64,000 bases of DNA from Litomosoides sigmodontis. Taxonomy: Eukaryota; Nematoda; Chromadorea; Rhabditida; Onchocercidae. Location of the stretch: assembly GCA_963070105.1 (NCBI GenBank), contig OY718807.1, positions 7,273,483-7,337,482 of the forward strand, read 5' to 3'. This document shows positions 27,664 to 41,338 of the stretch, in pieces. A program made the position numbers and the translations under genes. Under the pieces are notes generated by a model. It did no database searches and was not told where the DNA came from. It worked only from the letters and a program-made list of their open reading frames with translations. Position 1 is the first letter of the stretch. Every line of letters starts with the position of its first letter.

Positions 27664-29579
27664 AATATCAAAATCATTATCATCTCTTTCGATTGCGATA
27701 AGCCAAACGAAGGAGCAACTTTCTCTCAGATTCATTTTCATATTTTACATTTTTAACATTTTGCGCTGCTTTTTTTTCCTTTGTATTCATACAGAAATGG
27801 ATTCAATTACCATTGCGCTCACTTTGCCTTTCGGCTCTTTCCATTTAAACTTTAAAAAAAAAGAACAAAAAAAAAAGCTTCATAACCTCTCATCCTACTA
27901 TTTACCCTTTCCTATGCATATGTCGTTAAAATCTGCTCGAATGATGCAAATTCTTCTTTCCATTTTTTTTTTTGCGAAAGAATTTAATTTTTGACAATGG
28001 AAGAAAATGAGTTACGTTTGTGAACTTCAACATTCTATTTCGTACAACAGTTGACTAATGCTATCTGCCACTGTGTTTGTTTTAAAAAGTACACATAAAT
28101 CAATCGATAGGCATTCATCATTGAACGCCAGATGGGATGCTAGCAAACGGAAAAAAAGCATGTTTGAAGAAACTTTTGAGAAATTCCCGGTCCTCTCAAA
28201 ATCATTGTAATAATTCATCATAAGGTGGAATGCAACCGTCTAACGAATTAACGGGTAATTGAAAGTGATTGATTCATTTCACCTGTTCAGGTGATACAAA
28301 GCATAACACCTAGTCAGTACTTTACTAGTATATCCTTCACGTACGCTTAACTTCATCTTTCTAGAACTTAACATAATCTTCCAAATTACACAACCTGATT
28401 TCCAATGATATTAATTCAAGAAATGCATGATTTTGAATTTCCGGACGATATATATTGTTATTGAGATAAAGCTTTTCTACTAGTGAATAATTGCTAATAA
28501 TGTGTTATGTTTTCCATTTCGAATTTCAGTTCTTTTTCCCACAACTCATCACTACTGCGCACCCATCAAACTTCGGATGAAATACGGCAACAAGCTATTT
28601 TCCGGTTCAGATTTGCTATTGTACAAGTGCATACTGAACGAGCAAATTATATATTGTTATGCATTCTCCCGAACACGTCCCTCAAACACTTGTTAGCAGT
28701 ACCGGAAAATGTTGAGGGATGAAGATGAAACGAGCTAGCGCCAGTACACCAGTATTTTTGACTTGTAACGAAATATTAGTAGTTAGGTGGTCAGTGATTG
28801 TACCTTATGAAAGGATGGAGAAGCAGGGTAACGGTTCTCTTCGAAATGAAAAATTTTCATAAGAGCGGAAATGACTCAAAGAGCGCATAGCATCGCTTAT
28901 CATGCATTGTTGTTTCCATGTTCCACGCAGAGAGAGGTAGCAGCAGTGATCGGAGGAGTAGGAGTAGGAGTCGTGGTGACAGATTTCTGGATGACTGTGG
29001 ATGGTGGTGGTTCCGTTCCGATTTGTGAAAGTGACGCTTACAGATGAAGCTCCTCTCTTCATCCGTTGTTTACGTAATTGTGTGTTGTTGTTCTAGCAGG
29101 TCCTGAAAAGTGCACCGAGCAGTCTGGTGCTTCATCTCTCTCTCTCTCTCTCTCAGAGAGTGGTTCTTCGATATGAATTCTCTTCCCTCTCATCCTTCCA
29201 TTCTTTCATTTCACTTCCACCGACAAAACACATTTCTTTTTCCGTTTTTTTTTAAGATCATTTACATCGCAGATGAATCACACGTACTCACCCATACGCA
29301 CACACACACGCACACACACACACAACGCATACACGCAGAGACATTTTATTGAGGATATTTTTTGAGAAATGTGAAGATGTCAACATCGAGGATAGGTTTT
29401 TTTGATCCTTTCTCTCTCTCTCTCTCTCTCTGTTCTCCATTCTTCTCTGTGTGTCCCTGTCTTCAACAAGAATTTATTAGGTCACCCGTTGTGGTCACCC
29501 GAAACAATCAACGTGTGTGAATTGACCTCGGTGACGTGGCGTTTGGACATTTGGCTGCTGCATCATATGCCGCAATTAG

Positions 29580-32500
29580 ATGCAACCGATAAATGATGGT
29601 CGAGTTGATAGTGTGTTGCACGTTAAGTGTGCAAATGTTGATGATAATGTAAGGAATGCTGAGACTCGATCAGCTCCAGGAGATCTGGAGAAGTCGTCGT
29701 CCGCTCGACAGCGTCATTATTCTCCTACTGGTACTTTTTCCCTATCAATTTTCTCCCATTCCATTCATTCGATGATTTATTTTCCATCAAAAAAATTGCA
29801 TAATTGTTTTTCATTTCAATCTGTTTGCAATGCTAAAATCAATCTTTCATTACGCTAGTTATTTGGTGGGTAACAGCTGAAAATTTCAGAATCTCCAACA
29901 TATAGTGCCTTGGACGACAAATCTACACCGTCGAATTCAGAACAGTCGAGGAAAAGGCCAGCCGGACATTATAGGTTAGTACTAGCCTGTCCTGAGTATT
30001 AGACATTTGTACTTTAATCGTAGAATTTTAATCCTGTTCGATCCTCCATTTTAGAAATTGTAATAATGGTTTTGCGTCCGGTCCACCATGGCCAATGCAG
30101 AAACGAGAAAAGCCTTGGGCAACAGTATGTGTGTGGAAGAAGCAACAGCAAATTAAGGCTATCGAGAAAGAGATCAATGTCCTGGCGACTGAATCCTTAG
30201 TTGGATTACGAAACTGGAGGTTAAAATTTCCGTTTTTTTTTCTTCAGTGGCATACTTTCAAGTTTTACATTGAACGAGTCAATAATAGTCCACAATCTCT
30301 GCAGTGTGATTGCAGTCATTATCTGATTTGAAAAAAAAAATAAGGTATCGCACATACCTGCAGCTTTTTTGTTCTTTCATAATATTTAGCAGTGACAACA
30401 CGTCTGAGTAACACTTGGGTCAGGTTTTACTCTACGTGTCTTTTGAATTCATTGCTGAATTAAGCTGACTGTGATTAAAACAGTCTTTATTTATTCACCA
30501 AGTGTAGCAAATTATCTTTCTATACGGCGCTATCGATTTATTCCTTTTCCAGCACTAAAATATTTTGCAGAGCGTTGAAGTTTCATACGAACACTTTTTC
30601 ATGCATTTGCAAGGATTTCAGACCCAAATGGTTACAGCGATTTGGCAAAAGGAACTGGATGTTATTATGGATGTGTTGGTTTTGTACAGTACAAGGGATG
30701 CTTGTAAATGGTTTGGTCCCTTCTGCGATAACTTCCATAGAACGAAGATTTCAGTTCAACTCATCAACTATAGGTCGTATCATGCAGGTAAAGATTACGA
30801 ATTGTGTTAACCCCTACCTTTCCCTCATTATAGCTTTAATAATGATAACTTCTATGAATTTCTGTAAATCTATTACATCACAGTGAAGTTTGAAAAGTTC
30901 TTTTTTATAGTTTTACGATTTTGGTTATGTGCTGTTATGCATACCCGTCTCATATTTTGGTGGACGTCACTCAAAACCGATGGTGCTTGCAATGGGGCTA
31001 TTACTAATGGCATTAGGCAGCTTTATTTTCACAATGCCGCATAATTTCTCAGATTCATATACTTCCACCTATAATGCACATGAACCGACATTTAGTAAAT
31101 GCGGACTTTTGCATCCATCTTTCAGTGAGCGTCATTTGGTTTACCGTTACTGCTATTTATATTTAAAAGTTCCTTAATATCTTTTGCTTGATTATTAAGT
31201 ATGTGGGATAAATAAGCCAAACATTTCCATAGCATCCTCCTTTTTCCCTCTTCTGATCTTGCCCAGAAATACCTCCTGATTAAGTATTTATATATGTGAT
31301 ACGTAAATCTCCTTTTATTCGTCTATCTAATTTTCAGGAGCCAGAACAAATAATGCCGTGCGAAATAATTCAGTTCATTCATTAATGTCAGCAGCTAGTG
31401 CTGAAGCTTTACGAGATTGTCCATCCCCTGAAAACCAGGTAATCCATTTTTAAGTTGTGGGATTTCATTCCAAGCTTCTAGTTTGCTCAAGAAAGAGTTT
31501 GCATACAGTTTTAATTCTTTAGCCCGGTGTTTTCCGATATGTATTTTTGTTTTGCCTTGGTCACTTTCTCCATGGTATTGGTGCAACACCACTATTTACT
31601 CTTGGTGTTAGTTACATCGATGAAAATGTTGGCCCAGCTTTTTCTTCGCTTTATCTCGGTAGTTTTGAATTTTAATATTTTGATATTTGACAACATTTTT
31701 TTAAAAATGGCCTGTAAGTTAAAAGTTATAGGTTGAAAAAAGTCATAAAAGGTGTTTAACATGTCCACCGTCGTTTGAGAAATATTATGTTTTACGGCAC
31801 TGTATTATGCATTTCGAAACAAGTAAATGACTTTTTAAAATCAAAATCTGTATTTTATAAATAGTATGTGTATAATTGCGAATTGAGTTTATGAATTTTT
31901 GCCATTTTTAGAATAAGTATCAAGCCGCTTCAGGTATTTTCTACGCCTTTGCAATATTTGGCCCGGCTTTTGGATTCCTGATGTCTAGTTCGTTTTTACG
32001 TTACCACACTGATTTCTTACAGTCGGAGCTTCATATCAAGTTGGTTTTCTTGCATGTAATATACATTTGTTCTATAGTTTCCGTTTGTTTTTTATCCATG
32101 GAATATTTTTCAAGGATTTTAAATATCGATGAAACGGATCCAAAGTGGGTTGGTGCCTGGTGGATTGGCTTTCAGGTAGCTAGTACTCTGGCTTTGATTG
32201 CTGTTTTTCCCATAGTGGTTTTGCCGAAAGTTCTCCCAGAATCTCTCAAATGGCATCGGTAAGTTTAAGTTTGTTTTTGTAAAACGTGAAAATCAAACTA
32301 TTATATACAAGCGTATCATCATTAATCCTTGTTTATAGAACTCGATTACACGAAGAGACGATAGTTGGTTCGAAAAAGCGTACCCCAGAATGTTGCGGTA
32401 TCCCGTCAACTAGCAAAACGGTCGCAGTTTGTGGACCGCTTTTACCAGCTGGTAGTGAAGGTAAGGCTTGTGTACAATAGTCGTGCGCGGTACTTACTAT

Positions 32501-35500
32501 TAATAAGTATAATACTACGAATTAGAGTTTTCATGAAATTTTATTACATTTTAAAGGGCATTAATCATAATTTCGAAATAATTATTATCTGTTTTCTCAT
32601 TGTTTAAGTTACACTGGAATTTGCCTTCTTGTTTTAATAAGGTAACATAAAATTGAAGTTAATGGAATCTATATGTTCTTTACCTTATGAATCCATTACT
32701 CATCGAGTCCTTGGATTCCCAATTCATAGTTTTTATTAAAAATTTGGTATAAATAAAAGGTACAACAACTGTGCAAACCATAACAATTGGTGAATCAATG
32801 CCAGCACTGCAAAATAATCGAGGTCCAATTTGGTATCACATATGGCTTGACGTGCGACATATACCAATAGCCATCTATAGAATAATATCAAATGGTAGCT
32901 ATATGCTCATAACTTTTGCCATGGCCGTTGATGGTATGTTTTCATTAAATTTCCTTGGTTTTACTAAGCAAAATTAAAATTTGATGGCCTTTATTATATT
33001 CCGATATTTTTTAAGGTACTATGAGATCAAATTACGTAACTATTCAGTTATCGTTATTTGTCCGAATATTCCTTGTCCTCCATACCTATACATACCGAGT
33101 AATCCATATTGACTCTTATTTTGGTTATCATGTTTAAATAAGGTTTCCTGCTTCTTGTTCCTTATCTCGTTTTCAAAGATAGCGGGGTAAGAACTCCATT
33201 GAAAGTGTCGCATTTTTCTTGTTGGCATAACATCCTGATGGATTGATTCTTGCGTTTTTTCGCCAATTGCTCTTCTCCACTCTACACTTTGAGTGCTATA
33301 ATTATTCCCTGAAATATAAAAATTAAGAATCTTTGTCGTCGCAACTCTTTTTGGTGTAGTAAGCCTAGCAGTTATCAGAATCATTGACATACAAATTGTC
33401 TTTTCTATGAAAAGTTGGATGTAAGCAGATAAAAATTAATGTTTCAAAATACTTATCTGTGAAAGTACATCCCGTTGGGCAGGTTAGGGTTACGGCAATG
33501 AAGAGCACGACGTGATCCATCTTTTTGCTTTTAATGTATATTTCTGCCATTATGTATAAGTGAAAATTAGGCGTGGCATGAGAATTTCATCTTTTGTTCC
33601 CATTTCTTTATTCATTTCGAAATTTTCAAATGTTTTTCACTGGACAACTAGCACGAATGGGTTGTCATCACTTCGCAGATTTGTTCTTTCACGGTTTATT
33701 AGTGTATGAAATTTTCGGAATTTTTCAAAATGCGATAAACGATTAAGACGTTTTGCAAAAAAAATGAACGAATATTAAAAATGGAGTGCCTAACATTTCT
33801 ATGAGGGATAAAATTTATGTCACATTTCTTGTTATGCTTCAGTGATTTTTGAGATTTATTTTTGCTAAATTCTGCAGGATTCATCATCACAGGTGCGTCG
33901 ACGTTCATGTCAAAGTATCTAGAGCGACAATTTAGTGTTGCACCAAGCAAAGCAAATATGTTAATTGGTATGGTTCTCACTTTTCTTGAAAAGAAATATG
34001 CAGCTTATTCATTTCAGATCTAAAACACTAAAACTTTTCTCAGGTTGTATAATGGTTCCAATGGCCGGAATAGGTACAATGTTCAGTGGTTTTGTCGTTC
34101 AACGGTTTCACCTAAGCTGTGTTAAAACATTGAAATTTTGCATAGCATTGCTAATGTGCACGCTCATCCTGTCACCAATGTATCTCGTTTACTGTGATCA
34201 TGATCCGCTTGCTGGAATTGAAGAACATTATGAAGTCGATAGGTGAGATTATGCTTCAAAATTTTTTGTCAAGTTACAATTTATCGATGTGGTGTAGTTC
34301 ATAATTAGACTTTTCGGGACTGCATTTAAAGTTGTATGCACTGGAATTTAAAGAGAGTTTAATTTCGAGTTTTTTTTACCGCCGCAGATTGCAACCTAAA
34401 GCATATTCTGGCGCATTAATTTTTTGCTCATTTGATTGATTTTACAGCACAGCAAACTCAAATCAGAATGATAATGATACAAAAATATTCCCTTCTTTAA
34501 AATCGATCTGCAACCATCATTGTGACTGTGTTCAAAGTGAATATCATCCCGTATGTGCTGAATTTTATAATGACAAGCAAATATCTTTCTATTCGCCATG
34601 TTTTGCTGGTTGCCAACAAAATTATGAACCGCTCAGAAAGGTTATTTCCTAGAACGTCGTTTATGTCCTGAGTAAAAATGCAGTAAGATCTTTAGGATCG
34701 TAGATTTGCAATCTGCTTTCCCATAAAAAAGGTTTCACGAAGTAGTATAGTAACAGTTACTTCAAAGCGATGGCGTCCTGAAGCAATGCTTCTATTTTGA
34801 TGCTCATTTCAGATGTATTACAACTGTTCATGTGTGCCTGAAAACACTAGGTTTGGCTATAGGACAGTTAAGGATGGATTATGTGAATCAAAGTGCAGAG
34901 GATTATTTGGATTTCTCGCTCTGTTCGCTCCATTCTGTTTCTTCGCATTTGCTGTTGGAGTACCTTTAATTTCAGTAGTACTAAGGTACTGTTAGTTTTG
35001 AAACGCATTAAATTGGGTTAGAAAATCTGACAAATATTCTGAATGATATTTCGCTTCTGTTTGAAACGATTACCTAATGAACTAATTTATTGAAAAGTTT
35101 AAGTAGTATTTTTTTCATCAACTACGTGTTACATTACTTACATTATAAGATGGACAAATTAAGAACAAACTAATTCTCCTTTAGAACAGTCGATTATGCA
35201 GAGCGGTCATTCGCGCTTGGAATTCAGTGGATTCTGGTAAGAGTTATCGGTACCATTCCTGCACCAGTTCTTTTTGGATGGATGTTTGATGTGTCGTGCA
35301 TCCGCTACAATTTGGATGTGTGCTCTGGCGAAGTATGTAGCTTTCGGATTTTAGTCTTTTTTTTTTTAATTTTACAAAGGTTTACTTTTGCCTATACAAT
35401 TTTCAGCAAGGAAGTTGCATGCTGTATCAGAACAAGCTTTTGGCCGATCTTTTCCTTGTTTTTAGTGTGATTGGTCAGGCAAGTTTTTTTTTTTTTTGCG

Positions 35501-35860
35501 AACCAATTTTACTTTGAACGTAACAATTCTAGTATAACAAAATAATAGATTTTAATTGTTTTAAATTTTTAACGGATTGTCTCGAATGTCATTTTGTCAT
35601 ATATACATTTAATAACTTTGAAACAATTTGAATAGAGTGAAAAAATTCCTAAAGTTTAAATCAATATAAATGTATTTCAGACAATAGCCATAGTGTTTCT
35701 TATTTGCACATTATTATTTTTTTCATCGCAAATGCGTGATGATCCATTACCAACAGAAGCAGTCATTGAGAATTTAGAATTGAATCGGGTTAATGAAGAC
35801 ACAGAAGTGACGGCAAAGATAAAAATGGATATAGCCGGAAAAAATTTGATGATGAAATGA
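29580..35860 (+). CDS. Organic anion transporting polypeptide (SLCO/OATP family)
   Basis: Twelve-helix plasma-membrane carrier for bulky organic anions. Eighteen exons: 29580-29730, 29890-29974, 30055-30219, 30571-30787, 30911-31124, 31338-31438, 31523-31658, 31934-32039, 32115-32258, 32339-32460, 32760-32933, 33878-33967, 34044-34242, 34448-34640, 34813-34985, 35185-35332, 35407-35478, 35681-35860; all phases fit, 889 aa. Start ATG follows an in-frame TAG. Family marks: TSIERRFQFNSSTIGRI, DFGYVLLCIPVSYFGGR, the signature WVGAWWIGFQ, GPAFGFL, the Kazal-like Cys-rich loop (CNHHCDC ... YHPVCAEF ... SPCFAGC) and AERSFALGIQW. The N-terminus is a polar cytosolic domain of about 170 residues, longer than usual. 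The intron after 35478 has a GC donor (CAG|GCAAGT). The 75-nt intron 32040-32114 is a multiple of three without a stop. Confidence 0.95.
33040..33550 (-). CDS. Possible secreted small protein nested in an OATP intron
   Basis: Opposite strand to the host gene, inside its 944-bp intron 32934-33877. Two exons, 33550-33453 and 33364-33040, join in frame across an 88-nt GT-AG intron, giving 140 aa (130 aa if the second Met at 33520 is used). From that Met the protein starts MDHVVLFIAVTLTCPTGCTF, a credible signal peptide. The rest is basic and polar, with four dibasic sites (KR, RR, RK, KK) spaced 13 to 22 residues apart, as in a peptide precursor, and ends near GLLGMYRYGGQGIFG. I recognise no family. 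A chance open frame in a large intron is the main alternative. Confidence 0.35.
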
Positions 35861-37646
35861 ATCCAATGGCGATTCATCATGTATCTTGAAACAGAAGTCT
35901 CTAACACCAGATCAGATTTCAGTAATACGTCTATTTTTCCAGGATGAGAAAATAATTCAGAACAACGCTTCTTACCATTCTTTTTAGCAAACGTAGATTT
36001 TTTTCACATTTTTGTTTACTGTTACAAACATCTTTCCCGAAAATAAGTATTATTAATAACATTAAGCATCAAAAGATCTTTGATACTAACAATTTCTTTT
36101 AAAATTGAATAATTTTTGGCAGAAATTTACAAGCATGACTCGTTATAAATATTTATGAAAACATTTTATGCGCTGCTGATTTGCTTAGTTGTTATTACAT
36201 TAGAAGCTTTCTGTGTCTTTTCCGCTTCATCATCTGCATCTCCGTAGAGAATCTCACTGTGATTTCAAGTTTTCTTTTATTTATTCCAAACATTTGCTGC
36301 TTGTATATATTTCAGTTTATAAATTATCATTGAGCATCTTTCTGCTTCTCGCTTAATTTATTATAGAGAATAGCGAACTGAGTGCATTATTAAATCTCTC
36401 GATGATCAAAAATGAACTACAAGTGGGTGCTAGATCTTTCTCTTTGTTTTCGAATTGCAACTTTTTTCTTCGAAATGAATTTTCTCAATTGTTAAGGGTT
36501 TTTTTTTTCGATTCTCTGTGTCATAAGGAATTGTAAATTCTCTAGCGAATCTTTTCTACGTTTTTGTTTTGTACAAAATTATTATCAGCTCAATATCTAA
36601 AACTTTCTCATCTGAAAATTCGGAAAATAATCGTACGTGGTTCATTGGCTATTTTTTTATTACTTATCAGTGTTTCAAAGTGCTCGTCCAACTTTTTCAT
36701 TTACTCGTTGATGGATTATTATAAATGATAGGGTGGTGAACCTGTTTTTTAGAATTATTTGAAAATCTTGGTTTTGGTAATTTATTTCTCCCTTCACTTT
36801 TAACAAAGGCTTTAAATTCTTGCATGATTCATGGTACCTTTATTTTGAAGTTAATTTATTTATTCGTTTTCCTATCTGTACGTATATTATATGTGTAAAG
36901 ATATCGTAGCTAAATCAAATGCCTTCATAGACGAACTATTTGATTTAGAAATTGGTCTTTTTTTTTGCATTTGCATTTAAGTTTGTCTTGCATATCAATA
37001 AATCGATTCTAAAATGTTGTTTCATTTCCAGCAACACTTGAAATTTAAAAAAAAAATGTCATTTAGCAACTTCGATTATTCTTATGTACATGTAGGCTCT
37101 CAAAATTTCGAAGTGAAATTGTTGAGCGGAAATTCTAGCTAATAGCACCTTAGTTAGAGGAAGCGAAGTACCACAACCTATCGAAATATCCTCTTACAAC
37201 TTGTAATTTACACCGCAATGCAAAACATGTAAATTGTTTGTTGTTTGAACAATTTTAATTCTAAATGAAATGACCTCATAGTGGTAATGTATTTATAAAG
37301 AATGGAAGGATTAGTGCTAGCTTCATTGTTTTTTTTCCTACCCAAAGTGTTACAGGTCGTGATAGTTAATTGTCGCAGATTATTCGTCACCTGTAAGCAT
37401 TTGGTGATTTCCCAAAAAAAAAAAGTCTTATTGCAAGTAGTGTCTTGGAACAGCAATAGCGTAAAATTTGGGGAATTAACGGGAATTTCGTGTGGTCTAG
37501 CAAATATTCATCCTTATCAATCTCTATAGCAGAAATGGCTGGCGTTTGTTTTGGCTGTCAGTGAAAATATCCTGGAAGCATTTTAAAATCTCCAGTGATA
37601 TCATTGATAGCAGTTTGCTAATTTGACACTTCTTGACTTGCAGTTA
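35861..37646. other. Intergenic between OATP and the SH2-like gene
   Basis: AT-rich, includes the OATP 3' UTR and the promoter of the next gene. No exon chain is visible on either strand. Confidence 0.5.
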
Positions 37647-40234
37647 ATGATTAACAGCTCGGATGGTCGGCAACTTTCATCGATGCAATCAACAACAACA
37701 GAACTCCGTGATTCACAGGAACAGGAGGATTTAAGACATGTGGAATGTTGTGTACATGGATGGCCATGCGCTATTGCATCTAAGATATCACGGGTTTGTC
37801 TTTTTTTTTACTGCTTGTTAAATTAAAAATTATATATGAATGATAAGTGGTCGATGATCCTTCTTTGCATTATGCCACTCTCATACACTTCCTCTCTTCC
37901 CTTTTAATTTTTCGAGAGATTTCCAAATAGCTCATTTTATGCCTTGCACTTTTCGCTTCGTGGGACTTTCATGGAAGGATTACTTTTTCGTTGAAAATTA
38001 GCACTTTTGCTAATAAAAGTTATCTTTAAATAAAAGTTATCTGTGATGTGTTTCAGGAAAAGAAAGAAGCTAATCGTAGCTCTTCCACAGATCCGCGCAC
38101 CTTCACAGGTTCTGGCTATGAAAGTATTCTTGAGAAATCTAAGTCACGTATTCGTGATGATATTTCACATAATTTGCACAAAAAGGTTGAACGTGAAGGT
38201 ATCCGAGATTCTCTTTTCCTTGCGCAATTTAAGATTTAATTAATGTTCTAATGTATTATCGTCATGAAAATTGAATACGCTAACGCTACACTTTGAGAAT
38301 TAGTCGGTTCCAATTTAGATTTATCTCTAATCCAGAGATCCACCTTATTTGCAGCACTGGATGTTCCACTTCATACCTGGAATTCCCGTGCTTCTCACTC
38401 ATCGTCTTCCACCAACAATTTTGAAACCGTAGCGCACGTATCCGAAATTGAAGATGAACGATTACTACGTGTCCCCAGTAAAGAAAAAGTATGCCATTGG
38501 TGTTTTTCACTTCACTTCTTCCAATTCTTCCCAATATTCTATGAAATCTTAAGGTGGGACACGTTCAGCGCTTTAAGAGTTCAAGCCACTTAACCCCTTT
38601 TCGGATTTTCACATTTTTTTTAATGTAATATTACCTTTTTTAAATTTTTAAACCGACGAAATTTTAGAAAATTCCATCGATGACTTTTCGTGCTACCCTT
38701 TTTCCGAAGTGAAACTGTTAATTTTTCTGGGAAAATTAATCGATTATAGGCAAGGATATCTCTTCCAAACAACAAATATTTTCACATAAATATTATAGCA
38801 CAGCGGGCGCAAAGCCGGAAGCCTGCGCTTGTCTCGAACCGTGGACGCATCATCATCAGTGGATCAAGTGGAGAAGCGAATTGCCTCCAAGGAAAAGCAC
38901 GGCGGATATGAAATGATGCGTCCGTAAGTCCGCGCAATTATCAAAGCATTCACTAAATTTATAGTAAATGTTGCTAACTTTGTTTACGAGAGGAACTCTG
39001 TTGCAATTACTGACCGATCTCTTCTGAGCCAATGCCTTAACTTCTCTCAAAGCTATTACAAATGTGTTACGATTCTTCAATCATCACATATGTAAATAGA
39101 GTTACAGCACTACCTTCGAACTTCCACCACTGTCTGCAGAAGAAGCATTGTGGACAGCACGAACACATGGTTCCATGGAAATATCACCATCGGTAGAAGC
39201 TTATATCGGAATAATGACTGCAAAACGAGCCGAGAAATATGTTGTTAAGCCTGCTTCATTTAAACTTTACCACATGGTAACTGTAATGTCTTTCTTTGTT
39301 CTTTATTTTAAGGGGACAATGTTCACAAGATTAGTTGCACTAACTTACTCATTCCAACTTCTTTCAGATGCCAAAAATTGAATCGTTAAACAATGTGTCA
39401 CCAGTACTTCGTCTTTACATTATTTATCGAAGTGGTGCAGGCCATGCATAGTATGCCTTGTTTTACTTTCTTATGTCCGTAAATTAATTTCAAACTTTGG
39501 AGATTTTACTTTGTATTCTATTAACAAATCAGCAACAATAGGAATAATTTTGCAAAAGGATAGTACAACAAGATTAAGCATAGCCAAAGGCTTTATAGTA
39601 TGCTTCATTACGCATCAAACTAGTGTTAATTAATTAGAGCAATGTTGACCATCTCATGATCAAGGATTTATCAAAAAACCTAACAATTTTGCATTAATAC
39701 TTTATTGCAGAACTTATCACGATTAGTTAGTGCAGATTTTACAGAAAAGTTCTTTTAGTCATTATCCAATCAAACAACGTAAGCAAAAGGTGGATGATTC
39801 AAAGACACGATCACGGTTTCCAATGCTTACCAATCTTCAAGTTAGTTGCTCCAGCAAAGAATGTTAGCACCTTAACCCCTTAATTAAAAAAATTAGCGTA
39901 GGTAATAATTTTGGGAAAATGTTTAGAACGATTTACACATGCAAAAACTAGGAAAGCTAAAATTTGGACCGCATTAATGCCATTACCCGTTTGCCCACTT
40001 TTTATTCACTAACATTAACTGCAAAATGTCCAGCAACAAAGCAGGACTATCCAGGTAGAATACGGTGATCCAAGGGCACCGTGGTTTTTCACTTTGGATG
40101 CACTGGTCAGCTATTATAACGTCTATGTACATTTACACGAAGTGGATGGAGAATGTGTCGCAGATATATTTCCACCAAATGAAGTGCAGTGTGGCAGTAA
40201 GTCATTTCAGCATTCACCATTAGTGCTCCACTGA
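37647..40234 (+). CDS. SH2-like domain protein (nematode type)
   Basis: Probable adaptor-type protein. Exons: 37647-37793, 38057-38198, 38355-38488, 38799-38923, 39108-39276, 39368-39450, 39759-39840, 40034-40234, all in phase, 360 aa. The ATG sits three bases after an acceptor (TTGCAG|TTAATG), consistent with trans-splicing. The first ~190 residues are polar and Ser-rich with charged stretches. The C-terminal ~165 residues follow an SH2 pattern: TAKRAEKYVV, SFKLYH in place of FLVR, RLYIIYRSGAGHAYHYPIK, then PWFFTLDALVSYYNV. The arginine that binds phosphotyrosine in the FLVR motif is replaced, so classical phosphotyrosine binding is doubtful. The last exon could instead use a GTAAGT donor at about 40199; then the true 3' end lies elsewhere. 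Confidence 0.8.
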
Positions 40235-41338
40235 TGGTGAAACCAGAAAACGTCGACATGCACTAAATCACTCTCCGAACAGAACAATGAATCAGAATTT
40301 AAGTAATAATAGTCTGAATAAACCACATATCCAAAATAATTCTTGGAGCTAATAAGTGATATCGATTATTGTCAGAGGCAGGGAATGCAATATTTCTGTA
40401 TGCTCTAATAAAATTACCAAACATTAGAGCTTTAATTTTCAAGCCATGGATAGTGCGGTCAATCCTTTCCTTTGCTATTCAAAGTTCTGTGACTGAAGCC
40501 CAATTTTTATTTATTACTGTCAGTATTTCCTATTCCAAATTTAAACGTACCGATAAAAGAGTTATTACAATCGGAAAGCACTTCTGACCTTTGTTTCAAT
40601 TTTTGGAAATCTGCCTACGTAGGGAATGTGTGCCGAGTGAGAACACACAAAGGCACAATTTCCAAAGCATAAACAGGAAACATAATCCTACTGATGTTTG
40701 ATGCTTACAATTAAATCAATAAAGTAAACCAGTTAATACTTGTCTTCGCCACTACTTTTACTTGCTTTTTTATGTTATCCTCATTTCTCGGATGTCATCT
40801 CCTTTCATCAAGTAAAAATCTTCATAATCTGCCAAGCGTTAAGCAGATTGCTGGTAAGGTTTTCATAAATAACAATAAAATAGAAACCGAAAATATAGTA
40901 ATAAGGGTATCGAAAATTTACTGAAATGTAGTAATATCAATTTATATTCAAACAGTAGCTACACAATCAAAATACCTTCAAATGGAAAGTCGACTAGCAG
41001 AACATTTGAAATGGAACTGAATTATCAGAAAAAAATTTACTTGAAATGAAAAATTTTCGAGCAGGGATTCAAATAAATTACAAGCAAATAAGGAAACCAT
41101 AAATTTCAACAAGTTCTGGGAAAGACCAGTTATGTTACAAACGATTTTGAAATTTAAGAAAACTATTATCAAAAACATTGAGCGAAGAAGACTTCGAAAT
41201 TCGCTGTTAGAATACATTACAGAAATCTTGTATGGCTCAAGATCAAAGATACGGCGAAGGTAAATTGTATTCGCAGAGCGCAGAGTCGCATGTCCTACAA
41301 TATCAATGATGACAGCATGCAAAAACCACATCATCAAA
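40235..41338. other. Convergent 3' flanks
   Basis: Space between the ends of the SH2-like gene (+) and MVB12 (-). A long minus-strand open frame (40978-41367) is hydrophobic and overlaps the MVB12 3' end in another frame, so I read it as non-coding. Confidence 0.5.

Larger units (their letters stand above)
24001..29579. other. Long intergenic region upstream of the OATP gene
   Basis: AT-rich. Open stretches worth recording but not supported as genes: 25190-25444 (+, Lys/Asn-rich), 26445-26726 (+, contains a signal-peptide-like MKFILTLSFAAAILTHSTS), and 28531-28722 (+), preceded by a TTTCAG acceptor and ending in a stop. Microsatellites: GA near 26385-26420, GAT at 27591-27662, CT at about 29133-29156 and 29411-29431, CA at about 29295-29323. 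Confidence 0.45.

Noticed and set aside
31395..31592. Minus-strand frame across an OATP exon
   Set aside because: Antisense shadow of OATP exons 31338-31438 and 31523-31658.
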